This document shows positions 1 through 9,905 of a stretch of 53,860 nt of DNA, piece after piece; the first letter of the stretch is position 1; every line of letters begins with the position of its first letter. The DNA is from JAZRYE01 sp045600585. Lineage in GTDB: Bacteria; Bacillota_I; Bacilli_A; RFN20; CAG-826. A program made the translations under genes and the position numbers. The stretch is from NCBI GenBank assembly GCA_045600585.1, contig JAZRYE010000022.1, positions 1-53,860 on the forward strand, in the 5' to 3' direction. The notes beneath the pieces are model-generated. The model was given only the letters and a program-made list of their open reading frames with translations, made no database searches and was not told where the DNA came from.

Positions 1-907
<907 letters not shown>

Positions 908-1027
908 CTAAGATTTTAACTAAGCGTTAAAAAATATAACTAAAATTTAAGTTTCTAATTAACAAGAAAGCTAACATGTGGTAATATTCAGTTTTGAGAG
1001 AACAATGATCTCTCTAAAAATAAAAAA

Positions 1028-1139
1028 GTCTGGTGGTGATGGCGCGGTGGACACACCTGTTCCCATACCGAACACAGAAGTTAAGCACCGTAGTGGCGAA
1101 GATACTCGGGGAACCGTGGAAAATAGCGAGCCGCCGGGC
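1028..1139 (+). rRNA. 5S ribosomal RNA
   Basis: Typical 5S sequence of about 112 bases. The terminal helix pairs GTCTGGTGG (1028-1036) with CCGCCGGGC (1131-1139), and the internal CCCATACCGAACACAGAAG block is diagnostic. It lies about 120 bases after the 23S end. The spacer contains a small hairpin (GAGAGA...TCTCTC, about 995-1015) that could be a processing site. No tRNA follows in this rrn operon. Confidence 0.95.
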
Positions 1140-1174
1140 TTTTTTATTTATATAAGGTTTTTAATGAATTAAAC

Positions 1175-1200
1175 GATCCCAAATGGGGTCTTTTTATTTT
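1175..1200 (+). terminator. Intrinsic terminator of the rrn operon
   Basis: GATCCC, a 4-base AAAT loop and GGGGTC are followed by TTTTTATTTT. It ends the 23S-5S transcript. Confidence 0.85.
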
Positions 1201-1342
1201 GGCTTTAGATAGCTTTTTTTATTTATTGATATCCATCAATATTCCAAAAAGCACGAATATATAGTCATTTATTATAAATAATAAATAATACATTAGAAAA
1301 TATTTGTAAATGTATTCATTGATGCGCCTCATTTTGGGTTTC

Positions 1343-1371
1343 TTGACATATATACATTTACTATGTAAAAT
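1343..1371 (+). promoter_or_regulatory. Sigma-A type promoter for yloU-fakA
   Basis: TTGACA at 1343-1348, a 17-base spacer, and TAAAAT at 1366-1371 preceded directly by TG. The predicted transcript starts near 1378, giving a leader of only about 22 bases before the ATG at 1401. The rest of the 1201-1400 gap is AT-rich and shows no other recognisable element. Confidence 0.75.
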
Positions 1372-1400
1372 ATACATACGCTTAAGGCAGTGAATTAAAC

Positions 1401-1757
1401 ATGGGAACAAGTATTCAAGTTAAAGTTAATATTGATACAAAAGAAGCTATTGAATTAATTAAAAAAATAGCTCTTGGTTCCTATGGTGTAGCAGCTATTT
1501 CTTTAAAAAGTGATTTATCTGCTAATTCGATCAATCAAACTAAGAAAGGTAAAAAAGAGGATGCAATCTTTGTTACAGTAAACAAGGATCAAGGATTTAG
1601 CGCTGATGTTTACTTAGTTGTGAGCACAGGTGTTAAAATCACAGAAATTATATCCGAAACTCAAAAGGCTATATTGTTTGGCCTTAAGAAGAAATATAAA
1701 ACCTTAGTAAAGTCAGTTAATGTCTACGCTGAGAATGTTTCTTCCTCTTTACAGTAA
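1401..1757 (+). CDS. Asp23/Gls24 family protein (YloU-like)
   Basis: A 118-residue protein matching the small Asp23/Gls24 (DUF322) fold. Seen: a central segment that alternates hydrophobic residues (DAIFVTVN, SADVYLVVSTGVKI) followed by a helix ending near residue 100, as in YloU. It stops 3 bases before fakA, the same pairing (yloU-yloV) as in Bacillus, so the two are probably cotranscribed from the promoter at 1343. Members are linked to cell-envelope stress and membrane association, but the biochemical role of YloU is not established. The start is the first ATG after the promoter; the SD (AAGG) is weak. Confidence 0.85.
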   Translation: MGTSIQVKVNIDTKEAIELIKKIALGSYGVAAISLKSDLSANSINQTKKGKKEDAIFVTVNKDQGFSADVYLVVSTGVKITEIISETQKAILFGLKKKYKTLVKSVNVYAENVSSSLQ

Positions 1758-1760
1758 ATT

Positions 1761-3431
1761 ATGAAAACTTTAAACGGACAAAGCTTAAAAAAGCTATTTA
1801 TCTCAGGATCAAATAACTTATATAACCATTATCCAGAAATTGATGCATTAAATGTTTTCCCAGTTCCAGATGGTGATACTGGTATGAACATGAATCTTAC
1901 AATGACTTCTGGATGCAAAGAAATTCAAAACCGTAACGATGAAAGTGTTTACGAAATTTCTAAATCATTCGGTAGAGGATTATTGATGGGCGCTAGAGGA
2001 AACTCTGGTGTTATCACTTCTCAAATCTTCCGTGGCTTCTCACAAGGTTTAGAAGGAAAAACTGAAATCAATGCTGTTGGATTCGCTGATGCAATGCAAA
2101 AAGGCGTTGAAGTTGCATATAAAGCAGTTGTTAGACCTGTTGAAGGCACAATTCTTACAGTTGTTAGAGAATCATCTCAATACTTAAGAGATCACGTTAA
2201 AGACAATATGAGCATTGAAAAAGCAATGGACTTATTGATTAAAGAAGCAAAAGAATCTCTTAAAAGAACTCCTGAATTACTTCCAATTCTTAAAGAAGTT
2301 GGTGTTGTTGATTCAGGCGGTGCTGGTTTAATTACTATTTTCGAAGGCATGAGAACTGCGATTGATGGTGAAATCGTTGAAAGAAATCAAGCTACAGCTA
2401 CTGAAGAAGCTAATCCACTTGTTGCTGCAGGTGCTTCAATGGAAGATGAAGAATTTGGCTATTGTACTGAATTCATTATGTCTTTAGGACCTGACAGCGT
2501 TAAAAAGCAATTCAATGAAAAAAGATTTACAAACGTTCTTGCTTCTCACGGCAACTCCTTAGTTGTCGTTCGTGATGAAGAAATTGTTAAAGTTCATGTT
2601 CATACAATGAAACCTGGTGAAGTTCTTAACTACGCACAACAATTTGGTGAATTCTTAAAATTAAAAATTGAAAACATGACAGAACAACACCATGCTCTTG
2701 AAACTGGTGCTCAAGTTGAAGCTCATGAAGATTTAGTTCCAGAGCCTGAAAAAGATGCTCCTAAACAAGAATATGCAATGATTCAAGTTAGCGCTGGCGA
2801 TGGTATTGATGAATTCTTTAATGAAATTGGTGTCAATATTATTGTTAAAGGTGGCCAGACAATGAATCCTTCTAGTGAAGACTTTGTCGAAGCTATTAAA
2901 AAAGCAAACGCTAAAAACGTTTATATCTTCCCAAATAACTCAAACATTGTTATGGCAGCAAGCCAAGCTTGTGAGATGATTGAAGATGATGAAGTTAATG
3001 CTTATGTCATTCCAAGTAAAACAATTTTACAAGGTATCTCATCTGCAATTATGTTCAATCCTGATGTAACTCCAGAAGAAAACTTCAAAGAATTAAAATC
3101 AGCTCTTAAGAACGTCAAATCTGGTGAAGTCACATTTGCAATTAGAGATAGCGAAATTAATGGTGTATCAGTCAAAAAAGATGACTTTATTGGTATTTTT
3201 GAAAAAGATATCGTTGTTGATATTCCAAACAAAGTTGAAACATTATATTCTTTACTCGATAAGATGATTGATGAAGACTCGTCCATTATCACATTGTTAG
3301 TTGGTCAAGATGTTACTGATGAAGAATCTGATCAAATAGCAAATGAAATTGCTGATAGATATCCTGATGTTGATCTTGATATAAGACGCGGCAATCAACC
3401 TGTTTATTCATTCCTTGTTGGAGTTGAATAG
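1761..3431 (+). CDS. fakA: Fatty acid kinase subunit A, DAK2 domain (YloV/FakA)
   Basis: A 556-residue protein, normal for FakA. The N-terminal DAK2 kinase domain (about 1-200) shows NVFPVPDGDTGMN at 31-43, whose Asp residues bind Mg-ATP, and GARGNSG near 78. A middle linker and a C-terminal DegV/DAK-related region (about 330-556) follow. FakA phosphorylates fatty acids presented by a FakB (DegV-family) carrier; the acyl phosphate then feeds PlsX/PlsY. Finding plsX two genes downstream fits this. No FakB is in the window. An intrinsic terminator follows at 3452. Confidence 0.9.
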   Translation: MKTLNGQSLKKLFISGSNNLYNHYPEIDALNVFPVPDGDTGMNMNLTMTSGCKEIQNRNDESVYEISKSFGRGLLMGARGNSGVITSQIFRGFSQGLEGKTEINAVGFADAMQKGVEVAYKAVVRPVEGTILTVVRESSQYLRDHVKDNMSIEKAMDLLIKEAKESLKRTPELLPILKEVGVVDSGGAGLITIFEGMRTAIDGEIVERNQATATEEANPLVAAGASMEDEEFGYCTEFIMSLGPDSVKKQFNEKRFTNVLASHGNSLVVVRDEEIVKVHVHTMKPGEVLNYAQQFGEFLKLKIENMTEQHHALETGAQVEAHEDLVPEPEKDAPKQEYAMIQVSAGDGIDEFFNEIGVNIIVKGGQTMNPSSEDFVEAIKKANAKNVYIFPNNSNIVMAASQACEMIEDDEVNAYVIPSKTILQGISSAIMFNPDVTPEENFKELKSALKNVKSGEVTFAIRDSEINGVSVKKDDFIGIFEKDIVVDIPNKVETLYSLLDKMIDEDSSIITLLVGQDVTDEESDQIANEIADRYPDVDLDIRRGNQPVYSFLVGVE

Positions 3432-3451
3432 AATATAATCAAAATTGAAAT

Positions 3452-3478
3452 AGGCAAATCAAATGGTTTGCCTTTTTT
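3452..3478 (+). terminator. Intrinsic terminator after fakA
   Basis: AGGCAAATC and GGTTTGCCT pair around an AAAT loop, followed by six T. Its 3' arm contains TTGCCT, which also reads as the -35 box of the recG promoter. Confidence 0.85.
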
Positions 3479-3496
3479 ATTTATTCAATAAATAAT
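3468..3496 (+). promoter_or_regulatory. Predicted recG promoter overlapping the terminator
   Basis: TTGCCT (3468-3473), 17-base spacer, AATAAT (3491-3496). The seventh base after the -10 box is the A of the recG ATG at 3503, so the transcript would be leaderless. No SD is visible. The -10 match is imperfect. Confidence 0.5.
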
Positions 3497-3502
3497 AGAT
3501 GT

Positions 3503-5503
3503 ATGGGTAAATTAACAAAATCTCCTCGACTAAATTATCTATTAGGACAAATGGGTATTTTTAACGAATATCAAGTTGTTAATCATCTTCCTAGAAGATA
3601 TGACAATTTTTCTTATACAGAGGAAAGAAACCTAAAAGATAAACAGAGATTGGTTTTATTAGGAAAAATTATTTCCCTTCCTAAATCAGTTGTGGCAAAA
3701 GGGCTTCATATAGTCACGTTTGAATTCATGACGCTTAATCGCACCTATTTTAAAGTAAAGTTCTTTAATCAGCCTTATATTACCAAAATAATTAACTTGG
3801 AAGAGCCATTCACATTAGTGGGATCCTACAATTCAAAATATAATGCAGTTGATGGAACAAGTATATTTAAAGGTGAAATACCAAAGAGAAATCAAATTAG
3901 ACCTGTTTATTCTTTACCAAGTGATTTTCAAAACAGCTTATTCTCTAATTTAGTTCGTCGCTCTTTAGAAAGCACAAAAGGAAATATTCATTCTGTAATC
4001 CCTTTTACATATATAAATAAATATAGATTAATAGATAAGGAAACCGCTCTTAATTGGGCCCATTTTCCAGAGACATATGAACAAGTTAGGCAGTCACTTC
4101 GTCATTTAAAATATGAAGAAGCTCTTATATTTTCTTTAAAGAATCAAATTATTCGTGAACAAAATAAATCAATGGCTAAAGTTAAAAAAGAACCAATTGA
4201 CTTATCTTTATGTAAACCATTGATTGACTCTCTTCCATTTAAATTAACTGAAGATCAAGAAACTGCTGCTTCAGAAATTATTGAAGATATGAATCAAACT
4301 GCTTTAATGTATCGCTTACTTCAAGGTGATGTTGGAACTGGAAAAACTTTGGTTTGCTTCCTAGCTTTATATGCAAACTTTATTAGGGGAGATCAAGGTG
4401 CTTTAATGGCTCCAACAGATTCGTTAGCAAGACAGCATTTTGAGAATGCTAAAAACATTTTTAGCGGCACAAAGATGAAGATTGCTTTGTTGCTTGGATC
4501 AACCCCAATTACAGAAAAGCATCAGATATATGATGATTTAAAAGAAGGTTATATTGATTTAGTCATTGGAACACATGCCTTATTCTCAAAAAGCGTTATA
4601 TATAATTCCCTTGGTTTAGCTGTTATTGATGAACAACATAGATTTGGTGTGAACCAAAGAATAATGCTTGCTAGTAAAGGAGAACATGCTGATTTATTGA
4701 TGATGTCTGCTACACCTATTCCAAGATCATTAGCGTTGACATTATATGGTGATTTAGATATATCAACTCTATATTCATTTCCAAATAAGCATAGAAGTGT
4801 AACTACTGAAATCATTGATTCTAATAATGACAAGATATATGAAGCAATAGATGAGTCTTTATCTAAAGATAAACAGGTGTATATTGTTGCTCCAATAATT
4901 GATTATCGAGAAGATGAAAGATATTCTGCTGAAAAGCTTTACGCTAGGTTTGTATTACGATATGGAAATAAGGTTGGCTTACTTCATGGCAAAATGAAAA
5001 GTGATGAAAAAGAAGATGCTTTAAGCAAATTTTATAGCGGTGAAACGCCTATCATTGTATCAACGCAAGTTATTGAAGTTGGCATTGATGTGAAAAAGGC
5101 AAACCTTATGATTATTTATGACGCAAACAATTTCGGACTTGCTAGTCTTCATCAGCTAAGAGGACGTATTGGCCGAGACGGTTCAAAGGCTAAATGTATG
5201 TTAACAATTGACAAAGAAGATCAGGACGCAATAAATAAATTAAATATCTTGGTTAATAGTGAAGATGGTTTTGAAATAGCTGAGCAAGATATGAAATTAA
5301 GAGGGCCGGGTGAATTAACCGGAACCAAACAAGCCGGCATACCAAATTTTGCATTCTTGAATATTGTTGATGACTATAAAATATTCGTTGTTGCTAGAGA
5401 AGATGCAAAAGAAATTATTAGAAATAAAAGTCTTCAGTACAATTCATATTTGATTGATAGAATAGAAAAAGACATTAAAAATAATGAATTTATTAAAGGG
5501 TAG
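3503..5503 (+). CDS. recG: ATP-dependent DNA helicase RecG
   Basis: A 666-residue superfamily 2 helicase that remodels stalled forks and Holliday junctions. Seen: an N-terminal wedge/OB region (about 50-130), Walker A GDVGTGKT at 275-282, DEQH box at 376-379, and MSATPIPR at 401-408. The C-terminal helicase half carries QVIEVGIDV and QLRGRIGRDG, followed by the RecG-specific MKLRGPGELTGTKQAG block. Length is close to the usual 670-690. The start has no SD and the ATG sits where a leaderless transcript from the promoter at 3468 would begin. In Bacillus sdaAB/sdaAA precede recG; they are absent here. Confidence 0.95.
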   Translation: MGKLTKSPRLNYLLGQMGIFNEYQVVNHLPRRYDNFSYTEERNLKDKQRLVLLGKIISLPKSVVAKGLHIVTFEFMTLNRTYFKVKFFNQPYITKIINLEEPFTLVGSYNSKYNAVDGTSIFKGEIPKRNQIRPVYSLPSDFQNSLFSNLVRRSLESTKGNIHSVIPFTYINKYRLIDKETALNWAHFPETYEQVRQSLRHLKYEEALIFSLKNQIIREQNKSMAKVKKEPIDLSLCKPLIDSLPFKLTEDQETAASEIIEDMNQTALMYRLLQGDVGTGKTLVCFLALYANFIRGDQGALMAPTDSLARQHFENAKNIFSGTKMKIALLLGSTPITEKHQIYDDLKEGYIDLVIGTHALFSKSVIYNSLGLAVIDEQHRFGVNQRIMLASKGEHADLLMMSATPIPRSLALTLYGDLDISTLYSFPNKHRSVTTEIIDSNNDKIYEAIDESLSKDKQVYIVAPIIDYREDERYSAEKLYARFVLRYGNKVGLLHGKMKSDEKEDALSKFYSGETPIIVSTQVIEVGIDVKKANLMIIYDANNFGLASLHQLRGRIGRDGSKAKCMLTIDKEDQDAINKLNILVNSEDGFEIAEQDMKLRGPGELTGTKQAGIPNFAFLNIVDDYKIFVVAREDAKEIIRNKSLQYNSYLIDRIEKDIKNNEFIKG

Positions 5504-5538
5504 CGAATAACTGCTCTTTTTTAAAACAATATATAAAA

Positions 5539-5568
5539 TTGTTTTTAAAGTGTTTAATATGCTAAAAT
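5539..5568 (+). promoter_or_regulatory. Promoter for the plsX-ffh operon
   Basis: TTGTTT (5539-5544), 18-base spacer, and an extended -10 TGC-TAAAAT (5560-5568). plsX has a good SD (GAGGA) downstream at 5576. I saw no FapR-type operator here. Confidence 0.65.
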
Positions 5569-5587
5569 ACAAAGCGAGGATTTAACT

Positions 5588-6574
5588 ATGTTAAGATTTG
5601 TTGTTGATACTATGGGCGGAGATTTAGGCAGTTCTGTAATTGTCAAAGCCATTAAAGATTTCTTAAAAGAAAATAATGATATAGAAATTATTGCGGTTGG
5701 CAAAAAAGAAGAACTAACCGAACTTGAAGGAATTTGCCGTATTATCGATGCTCCTGACATTGTTCCAATGGAAGCCGGTGCCTTAGAAGCTCTTAGAATG
5801 AAAAAATCATCAATGATTGTCGCTATTAAAACTTTGAAAGAAGAAGGCTTGGATGGAGTTATTTCTTGTGGCTCGACTGGTGCATTTTTATCAGCAAGTA
5901 CCATTACTTTAAAAATGGTTCCAGGAGTTAAGAGAGCGGCTTTGGTTGCACCTTTCCCAACAAAAATTAAAGGAAAAAAGGTCGTAATTCTTGATGTTGG
6001 AGCAAGTAATGAGAATTCCTCTGAAGAAATCATTCAATTCGCAACAATGGGAAAATTGTATTCTCAATCAGTTTATAGTGTTGAAGAACCTAGAGTTGCC
6101 ATTTTAAGTAACGGTTCAGAAGACGGCAAAGGATCTCCAGAAGGAAAAGAAGCATACAAATTCTTAAAAGAATCCAATTTTGCAGGTTTTGTAGGTAATG
6201 TTGAAGCAAGAAGTGCATTAGATGGTGATGTCGATGTTATTGCGACTGATGGCTTTACCGGTAATATTTTTCTTAAAGGCGCAGAAGGAATTGCGAAATT
6301 AATGTCCTCTATGTTAAAAGGAGCTTTTAAGAAGAATCTTTGGACAAAAATTGGCTATTTGCATGTTAAAAAGGGAATAGATGAAATGAGTGAAACTATG
6401 GATTATAAAAGCACAGGTGGTGCAATGTTGTTAGGCGTCAATAGTGTTGTTGTAAAAGCTCATGGTAATTCAGATTCATATTCATTTAAGTGTGCTTTAG
6501 ATGTTGCTAAAAAACTTGCAGAGAACAAAGTTGTAGAGAAAATTAAGGAGGGATTTAAAAGTGAAGAATATTGA
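5588..6574 (+). CDS. plsX: Phosphate acyltransferase PlsX
   Basis: A 328-residue PlsX, which converts acyl-ACP to acyl phosphate (or the reverse) for phosphatidic acid synthesis. Seen: DTMGGDLG at the N-terminus, SCGSTGAFLSAS, LDVGASNE, and a C-terminal GGAMLLGVNSVVVKAHGNS signature. The ATG follows a GAGGA SD with 7-base spacing. It overlaps rnc by 14 bases. In Bacillus plsX is followed by fabD, fabG and acpP; here rnc comes directly. With FakA upstream, the enzyme may also accept exogenous fatty acids as acyl phosphate. Confidence 0.94.
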   Translation: MLRFVVDTMGGDLGSSVIVKAIKDFLKENNDIEIIAVGKKEELTELEGICRIIDAPDIVPMEAGALEALRMKKSSMIVAIKTLKEEGLDGVISCGSTGAFLSASTITLKMVPGVKRAALVAPFPTKIKGKKVVILDVGASNENSSEEIIQFATMGKLYSQSVYSVEEPRVAILSNGSEDGKGSPEGKEAYKFLKESNFAGFVGNVEARSALDGDVDVIATDGFTGNIFLKGAEGIAKLMSSMLKGAFKKNLWTKIGYLHVKKGIDEMSETMDYKSTGGAMLLGVNSVVVKAHGNSDSYSFKCALDVAKKLAENKVVEKIKEGFKSEEY

Positions 6575-7247
6575 TGAACTTCAATGTATTATTGGCTTTA
6601 ATCCAACTAAGAAAGAACTATTTGAATTAGCTCTTACTCATCCTTCATGCAACAGCCGCATGAATACCAAGCATCATGATTATGAAAGACTAGAATACAT
6701 GGGTGATTCCGTTATCGGATTTGTAACAGCTGATATGATTTTTAGTTTACATCCAACCATGGAACCTGGTTATATGACAAAATTACGTAGTAATTTAGTC
6801 AAAACTCAAGCATTAGCCAGCTATGCTCGCTCTATTAATTTAACTGAGTATATCGTTACTGGTAATTCTATTAAAAGTGAGCAACTTGCTAAAAATGACC
6901 ATATTTTGGAAGATGTTTTTGAAGCATTAACCGGCGCTATTTACCTTGAAAAAGGTATCGATTATGCTTATGGATTTTTAAAACAATTTTTAGAAGAAAA
7001 AGTTATGAACTATAACGAAGATGAATTGACAGATTATAAGTCAAAACTTCAAGAAGAAATTCAAGCTGACACAAGAGAAACAATAAGCTATAAATTGATC
7101 AATCAAGAAGGTCCAGCTCACGATCGAACATTTACTGTCGCTGTATATATTGACGACATTTCTATTGCTATTGGTGTTGGTAAGAGCAAAAAAGCTGCTG
7201 AAGAAGAAGCAGCAAAGAAAGCACTAGAGAAAAGGAGTAAAATTTAA
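6561..7247 (+). CDS. rnc: Ribonuclease III
   Basis: A 228-residue RNase III, which cuts double-stranded RNA in rRNA precursors and mRNAs. Seen: the catalytic signature ERLEYMGDSV at 42-51 and the second acidic cluster LEDVFEALTGAIY near 115-127. The C-terminal dsRBD (about 155-226) has KSKKAAEEEAAKKAL. The start is GTG at 6561, chosen because AAGGAGGG lies at ideal distance (6545-6552). The gene overlaps plsX and shares one base with ftsY; smc, normally between them, is missing. Confidence 0.95.
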   Translation: MKNIDELQCIIGFNPTKKELFELALTHPSCNSRMNTKHHDYERLEYMGDSVIGFVTADMIFSLHPTMEPGYMTKLRSNLVKTQALASYARSINLTEYIVTGNSIKSEQLAKNDHILEDVFEALTGAIYLEKGIDYAYGFLKQFLEEKVMNYNEDELTDYKSKLQEEIQADTRETISYKLINQEGPAHDRTFTVAVYIDDISIAIGVGKSKKAAEEEAAKKALEKRSKI

Positions 7248-8215
7248 TGGGCTTAATTTCATTTTTAAAAGAAAAGTTTTCAAAAAAAGATAAAGAAAGC
7301 GAAAAGTACTCCAAGGGACTAGAAAAATCTCGCAAAAACTTCTCTTCTAAGTTAACTAATCTTTCAAATAGATATAAAACCGTAAATCAGGATTATTTTG
7401 ATGAACTAGAAGAAATTCTTGTTGAATCTGATGTTGGTATAAATCTTACTTTAACCATTATTGAGGAAGTTTTAGAACGCTCTAAGAAGGAAAATATTAC
7501 TGATCCAAAGAAAATTAACGAAATTTTTGTTGATAGGATGTTCGTTGGATATGCTTCAAAAGGCGATATTGAAAACGAATTATCTTTTACTTCAGGAACC
7601 CCAACAGTTCTTTTAGTTGTTGGTGTTAATGGGGTTGGGAAAACTACAACAATTGCTAAACTCTCAAACAGATATTTAAAACAAGGCAAAAAAGTTTTAT
7701 TGGTTGCTGCTGATACTTTTAGAGCAGGAGCTGTTGAACAATTATCTGTTTGGGCTGAACGTTTAAAAATAGACATCGTAAAAGGCAGTCCTGAAGCTGA
7801 TCCGGCTAGCGTTGCTTACGATGGTGTTAAAAAAGCAAAAGAAAAAGGTGTCGATTTAGTTATTGTTGATACAGCTGGTAGATTGCAAACGAAAAACAAT
7901 TTAATGGCTGAATTAGCAAAAATTAAAAGAGTTATTTCAAAAGAAATTGAAGGTGCGCCTCAAGAAACATTTCTTATTATAGACGCAACTACTGGCCAAA
8001 ATGGTGTTGTCCAAGCCAAGGCTTTTGCTGATGTCACAAGTATAACTGGTGTTGTTATTACTAAAATGGACGGCACTTCAAAAGGTGGCATTATTCTTGC
8101 AATTCGTGATGAATTAGGTATTCCTGTTAGATTCATTGGACTTGGAGAACAAATGGATGATTTGACCGAATTTGATTTAGACAAGTATCTCTATGGACTT
8201 TGTGTTGAGGATTAA
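7247..8215 (+). CDS. ftsY: Signal recognition particle receptor FtsY
   Basis: A 322-residue SRP receptor GTPase that docks Ffh-ribosome complexes at the membrane. Seen: a short Lys-rich N-terminal segment (1-35), the N domain, then the G domain with GVNGVGKT at 126-133, DTAGRL near 207, and TKMDGTSKGG near 265. No long acidic A domain is present, as usual in Bacillota. ATG overlaps the rnc stop (TAATG) and is preceded by AAAGGAG at 7231. ylxM and ffh follow, so the whole SRP set is probably one operon. Confidence 0.95.
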   Translation: MGLISFLKEKFSKKDKESEKYSKGLEKSRKNFSSKLTNLSNRYKTVNQDYFDELEEILVESDVGINLTLTIIEEVLERSKKENITDPKKINEIFVDRMFVGYASKGDIENELSFTSGTPTVLLVVGVNGVGKTTTIAKLSNRYLKQGKKVLLVAADTFRAGAVEQLSVWAERLKIDIVKGSPEADPASVAYDGVKKAKEKGVDLVIVDTAGRLQTKNNLMAELAKIKRVISKEIEGAPQETFLIIDATTGQNGVVQAKAFADVTSITGVVITKMDGTSKGGIILAIRDELGIPVRFIGLGEQMDDLTEFDLDKYLYGLCVED

Positions 8216-8217
8216 AC

Positions 8218-8550
8218 ATGAATGAATTGGAAAAGAAAATTCGATTAAATTCTCTTTTGGGAATATATCAAAACTTATTAACTTCAACTCAAAAAGAAAT
8301 TTTGACAGATTATTTAAACTTTGATTTGTCTATTTCTGAGATTGCAGGGAACCGTGAAGTTTCTCGTGCTGCTGTTGAAGATGCTATTAAAAAGGGTTCG
8401 AAAAAGTTGGAAGATTTTGAATCCCAATTAGCAATTTTAGAAACAAATGAAAAAGTTCTAAAACTTGTAGAATCGTTGAAGAATTGTTCTGATGAAAACA
8501 GACATATTATTATTGAAGAAATTGAAAGGGTAATAAAAAATGGCATTTGA
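8218..8550 (+). CDS. ylxM: YlxM/p13-like sigma-factor-type HTH protein
   Basis: A 110-residue DNA-binding-like protein of the UPF0122 (YlxM) family. It resembles sigma region 4: LTDYLNFDLSISEIAGNREVSRAAVEDAIKKG forms a helix-turn-helix at about 28-60. YlxM is nearly always encoded next to ffh in Bacillota and has been connected to SRP function in streptococci. It begins 2 bases after ftsY and overlaps ffh by 11 bases. Confidence 0.88.
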   Translation: MNELEKKIRLNSLLGIYQNLLTSTQKEILTDYLNFDLSISEIAGNREVSRAAVEDAIKKGSKKLEDFESQLAILETNEKVLKLVESLKNCSDENRHIIIEEIERVIKNGI

Positions 8551-9895
8551 ATCCTTAACTGATAAGCTTTCTCTTATATTTAAAAAGATTAAGGGACAAG
8601 CTAGACTTACAGAATCTAATATGGACGATATGCTCAAGGAAGTCCGTGTTGCTTTGCTTGAAGCTGACGTCAATTATAAAGTTGTTAAAGAATTTACTAA
8701 CAACGTAAAAGAAAAAGCAATTGGCCAAGAAGTTTTATCCAAATTAAATCCTGGACAAATGATTGTTAAAATTGTTCATGATGAATTAGTAACATTACTT
8801 GGAGATACTGATAGCGAAATTCATTATTGCAACAATAGACCAACTATTATTATGCTTTGTGGTTTACAGGGTAGTGGTAAAACAACAACAGCTGGCAAAC
8901 TTGCTTATTTAATGAAAAATAAGCTTAATAAGAAAGTCCTTTTAGCTGCTGGAGACGTTTATCGTCCTGCTGCTATTGACCAATTAGCTCAATTAGCAAG
9001 TTCAATTGATGTTGATCTTGTTAATATGGGTGCTAATGTTTCACCTGTTGAGATATCTAAAAAAGCTAAAGAAAAAGCTTTTAACGAACATTATGATGTT
9101 TTGATTATCGATACTGCTGGTCGTTTACAAATTGATGAACAATTGATGGATGAATTGAACAACATCAAAAATGAAGTTTCTCCAGATGAAATTTTACTCC
9201 TTATTGATGCTATGGCAGGTCAAGATGCAGTTAACGTTGCACGTGCGTTTAATGATAAATTATCATTAACAGGCGCTGTTATGTCTAAGTTAGATGGCGA
9301 TGCCCGTGGTGGTGCTGCTTTATCTATTAGACATTTAACTGGTGTACCTATCAAATTTAGTGGTGTTGGCGAAAAAGTTTCTGATTTAGATATTTTCCAT
9401 CCAGACCGTATGGCTGATAGAATTCTTGGCATGGGAGACGTCATGACTCTTGTTGAAAAAGCCCAACAAGAAATTGACGAAAAAGAAGCTAGAAAATCCG
9501 TCAACAAAATGATGAGTGGCAAGTTTGATTTAAACGACATGTTAGATCAAATGAAACAAATTAATAAGATGGGATCTATGAAGGGCTTGTTAAAGTTAAT
9601 CCCTGGCATGCCTTCAATTTCTGATGAACAGCAAGAAGCCGCTGAAAGAGAAATGAAAAATTTTGAAATCATCATTAACTCCATGACTCCGGAAGAAAGA
9701 AAAAATCCTGCTTTATTTAAATATTCTAGAAAAATTCGTGTTGCCAATGGTTCTGGAAAAACAATGCAAGATGTTAATAAAGTATTGAAAAAATACGAAC
9801 AAATGAAAGAAATGATGAAACACATGGAAGGATATCGCAAGAGTGGAAGATTCCCACCTGGCGGATTCCCTGGCATGGGTGGATTTGGAATGTGA
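8540..9895 (+). CDS. ffh: Signal recognition particle protein Ffh
   Basis: A 451-residue SRP54 homologue. The N domain is at 1-90. The G domain has GLQGSGKT at 108-115, DTAGRL near 194 and SKLDGDARGG near 250. The Met-rich M domain (about 300-451) binds SRP RNA and signal peptides and ends in a Gly/Pro/Met tail (GGFPPGG.. type) as in many Bacillota. It overlaps ylxM by 11 bases; an AAGGG SD lies 12 bases upstream. The gene ends in TGA, showing that UGA is a stop codon in this genome. rpsP, which usually follows, is inverted further on. Confidence 0.95.
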   Translation: MAFESLTDKLSLIFKKIKGQARLTESNMDDMLKEVRVALLEADVNYKVVKEFTNNVKEKAIGQEVLSKLNPGQMIVKIVHDELVTLLGDTDSEIHYCNNRPTIIMLCGLQGSGKTTTAGKLAYLMKNKLNKKVLLAAGDVYRPAAIDQLAQLASSIDVDLVNMGANVSPVEISKKAKEKAFNEHYDVLIIDTAGRLQIDEQLMDELNNIKNEVSPDEILLLIDAMAGQDAVNVARAFNDKLSLTGAVMSKLDGDARGGAALSIRHLTGVPIKFSGVGEKVSDLDIFHPDRMADRILGMGDVMTLVEKAQQEIDEKEARKSVNKMMSGKFDLNDMLDQMKQINKMGSMKGLLKLIPGMPSISDEQQEAAEREMKNFEIIINSMTPEERKNPALFKYSRKIRVANGSGKTMQDVNKVLKKYEQMKEMMKHMEGYRKSGRFPPGGFPGMGGFGM

Positions 9896-9905
9896 GACTT
9901 AAATT

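Noticed and set aside
5539..5587. FapR operator at the plsX promoter
   Set aside because: The expected 17-base FapR palindrome is not present and fapR is missing upstream.
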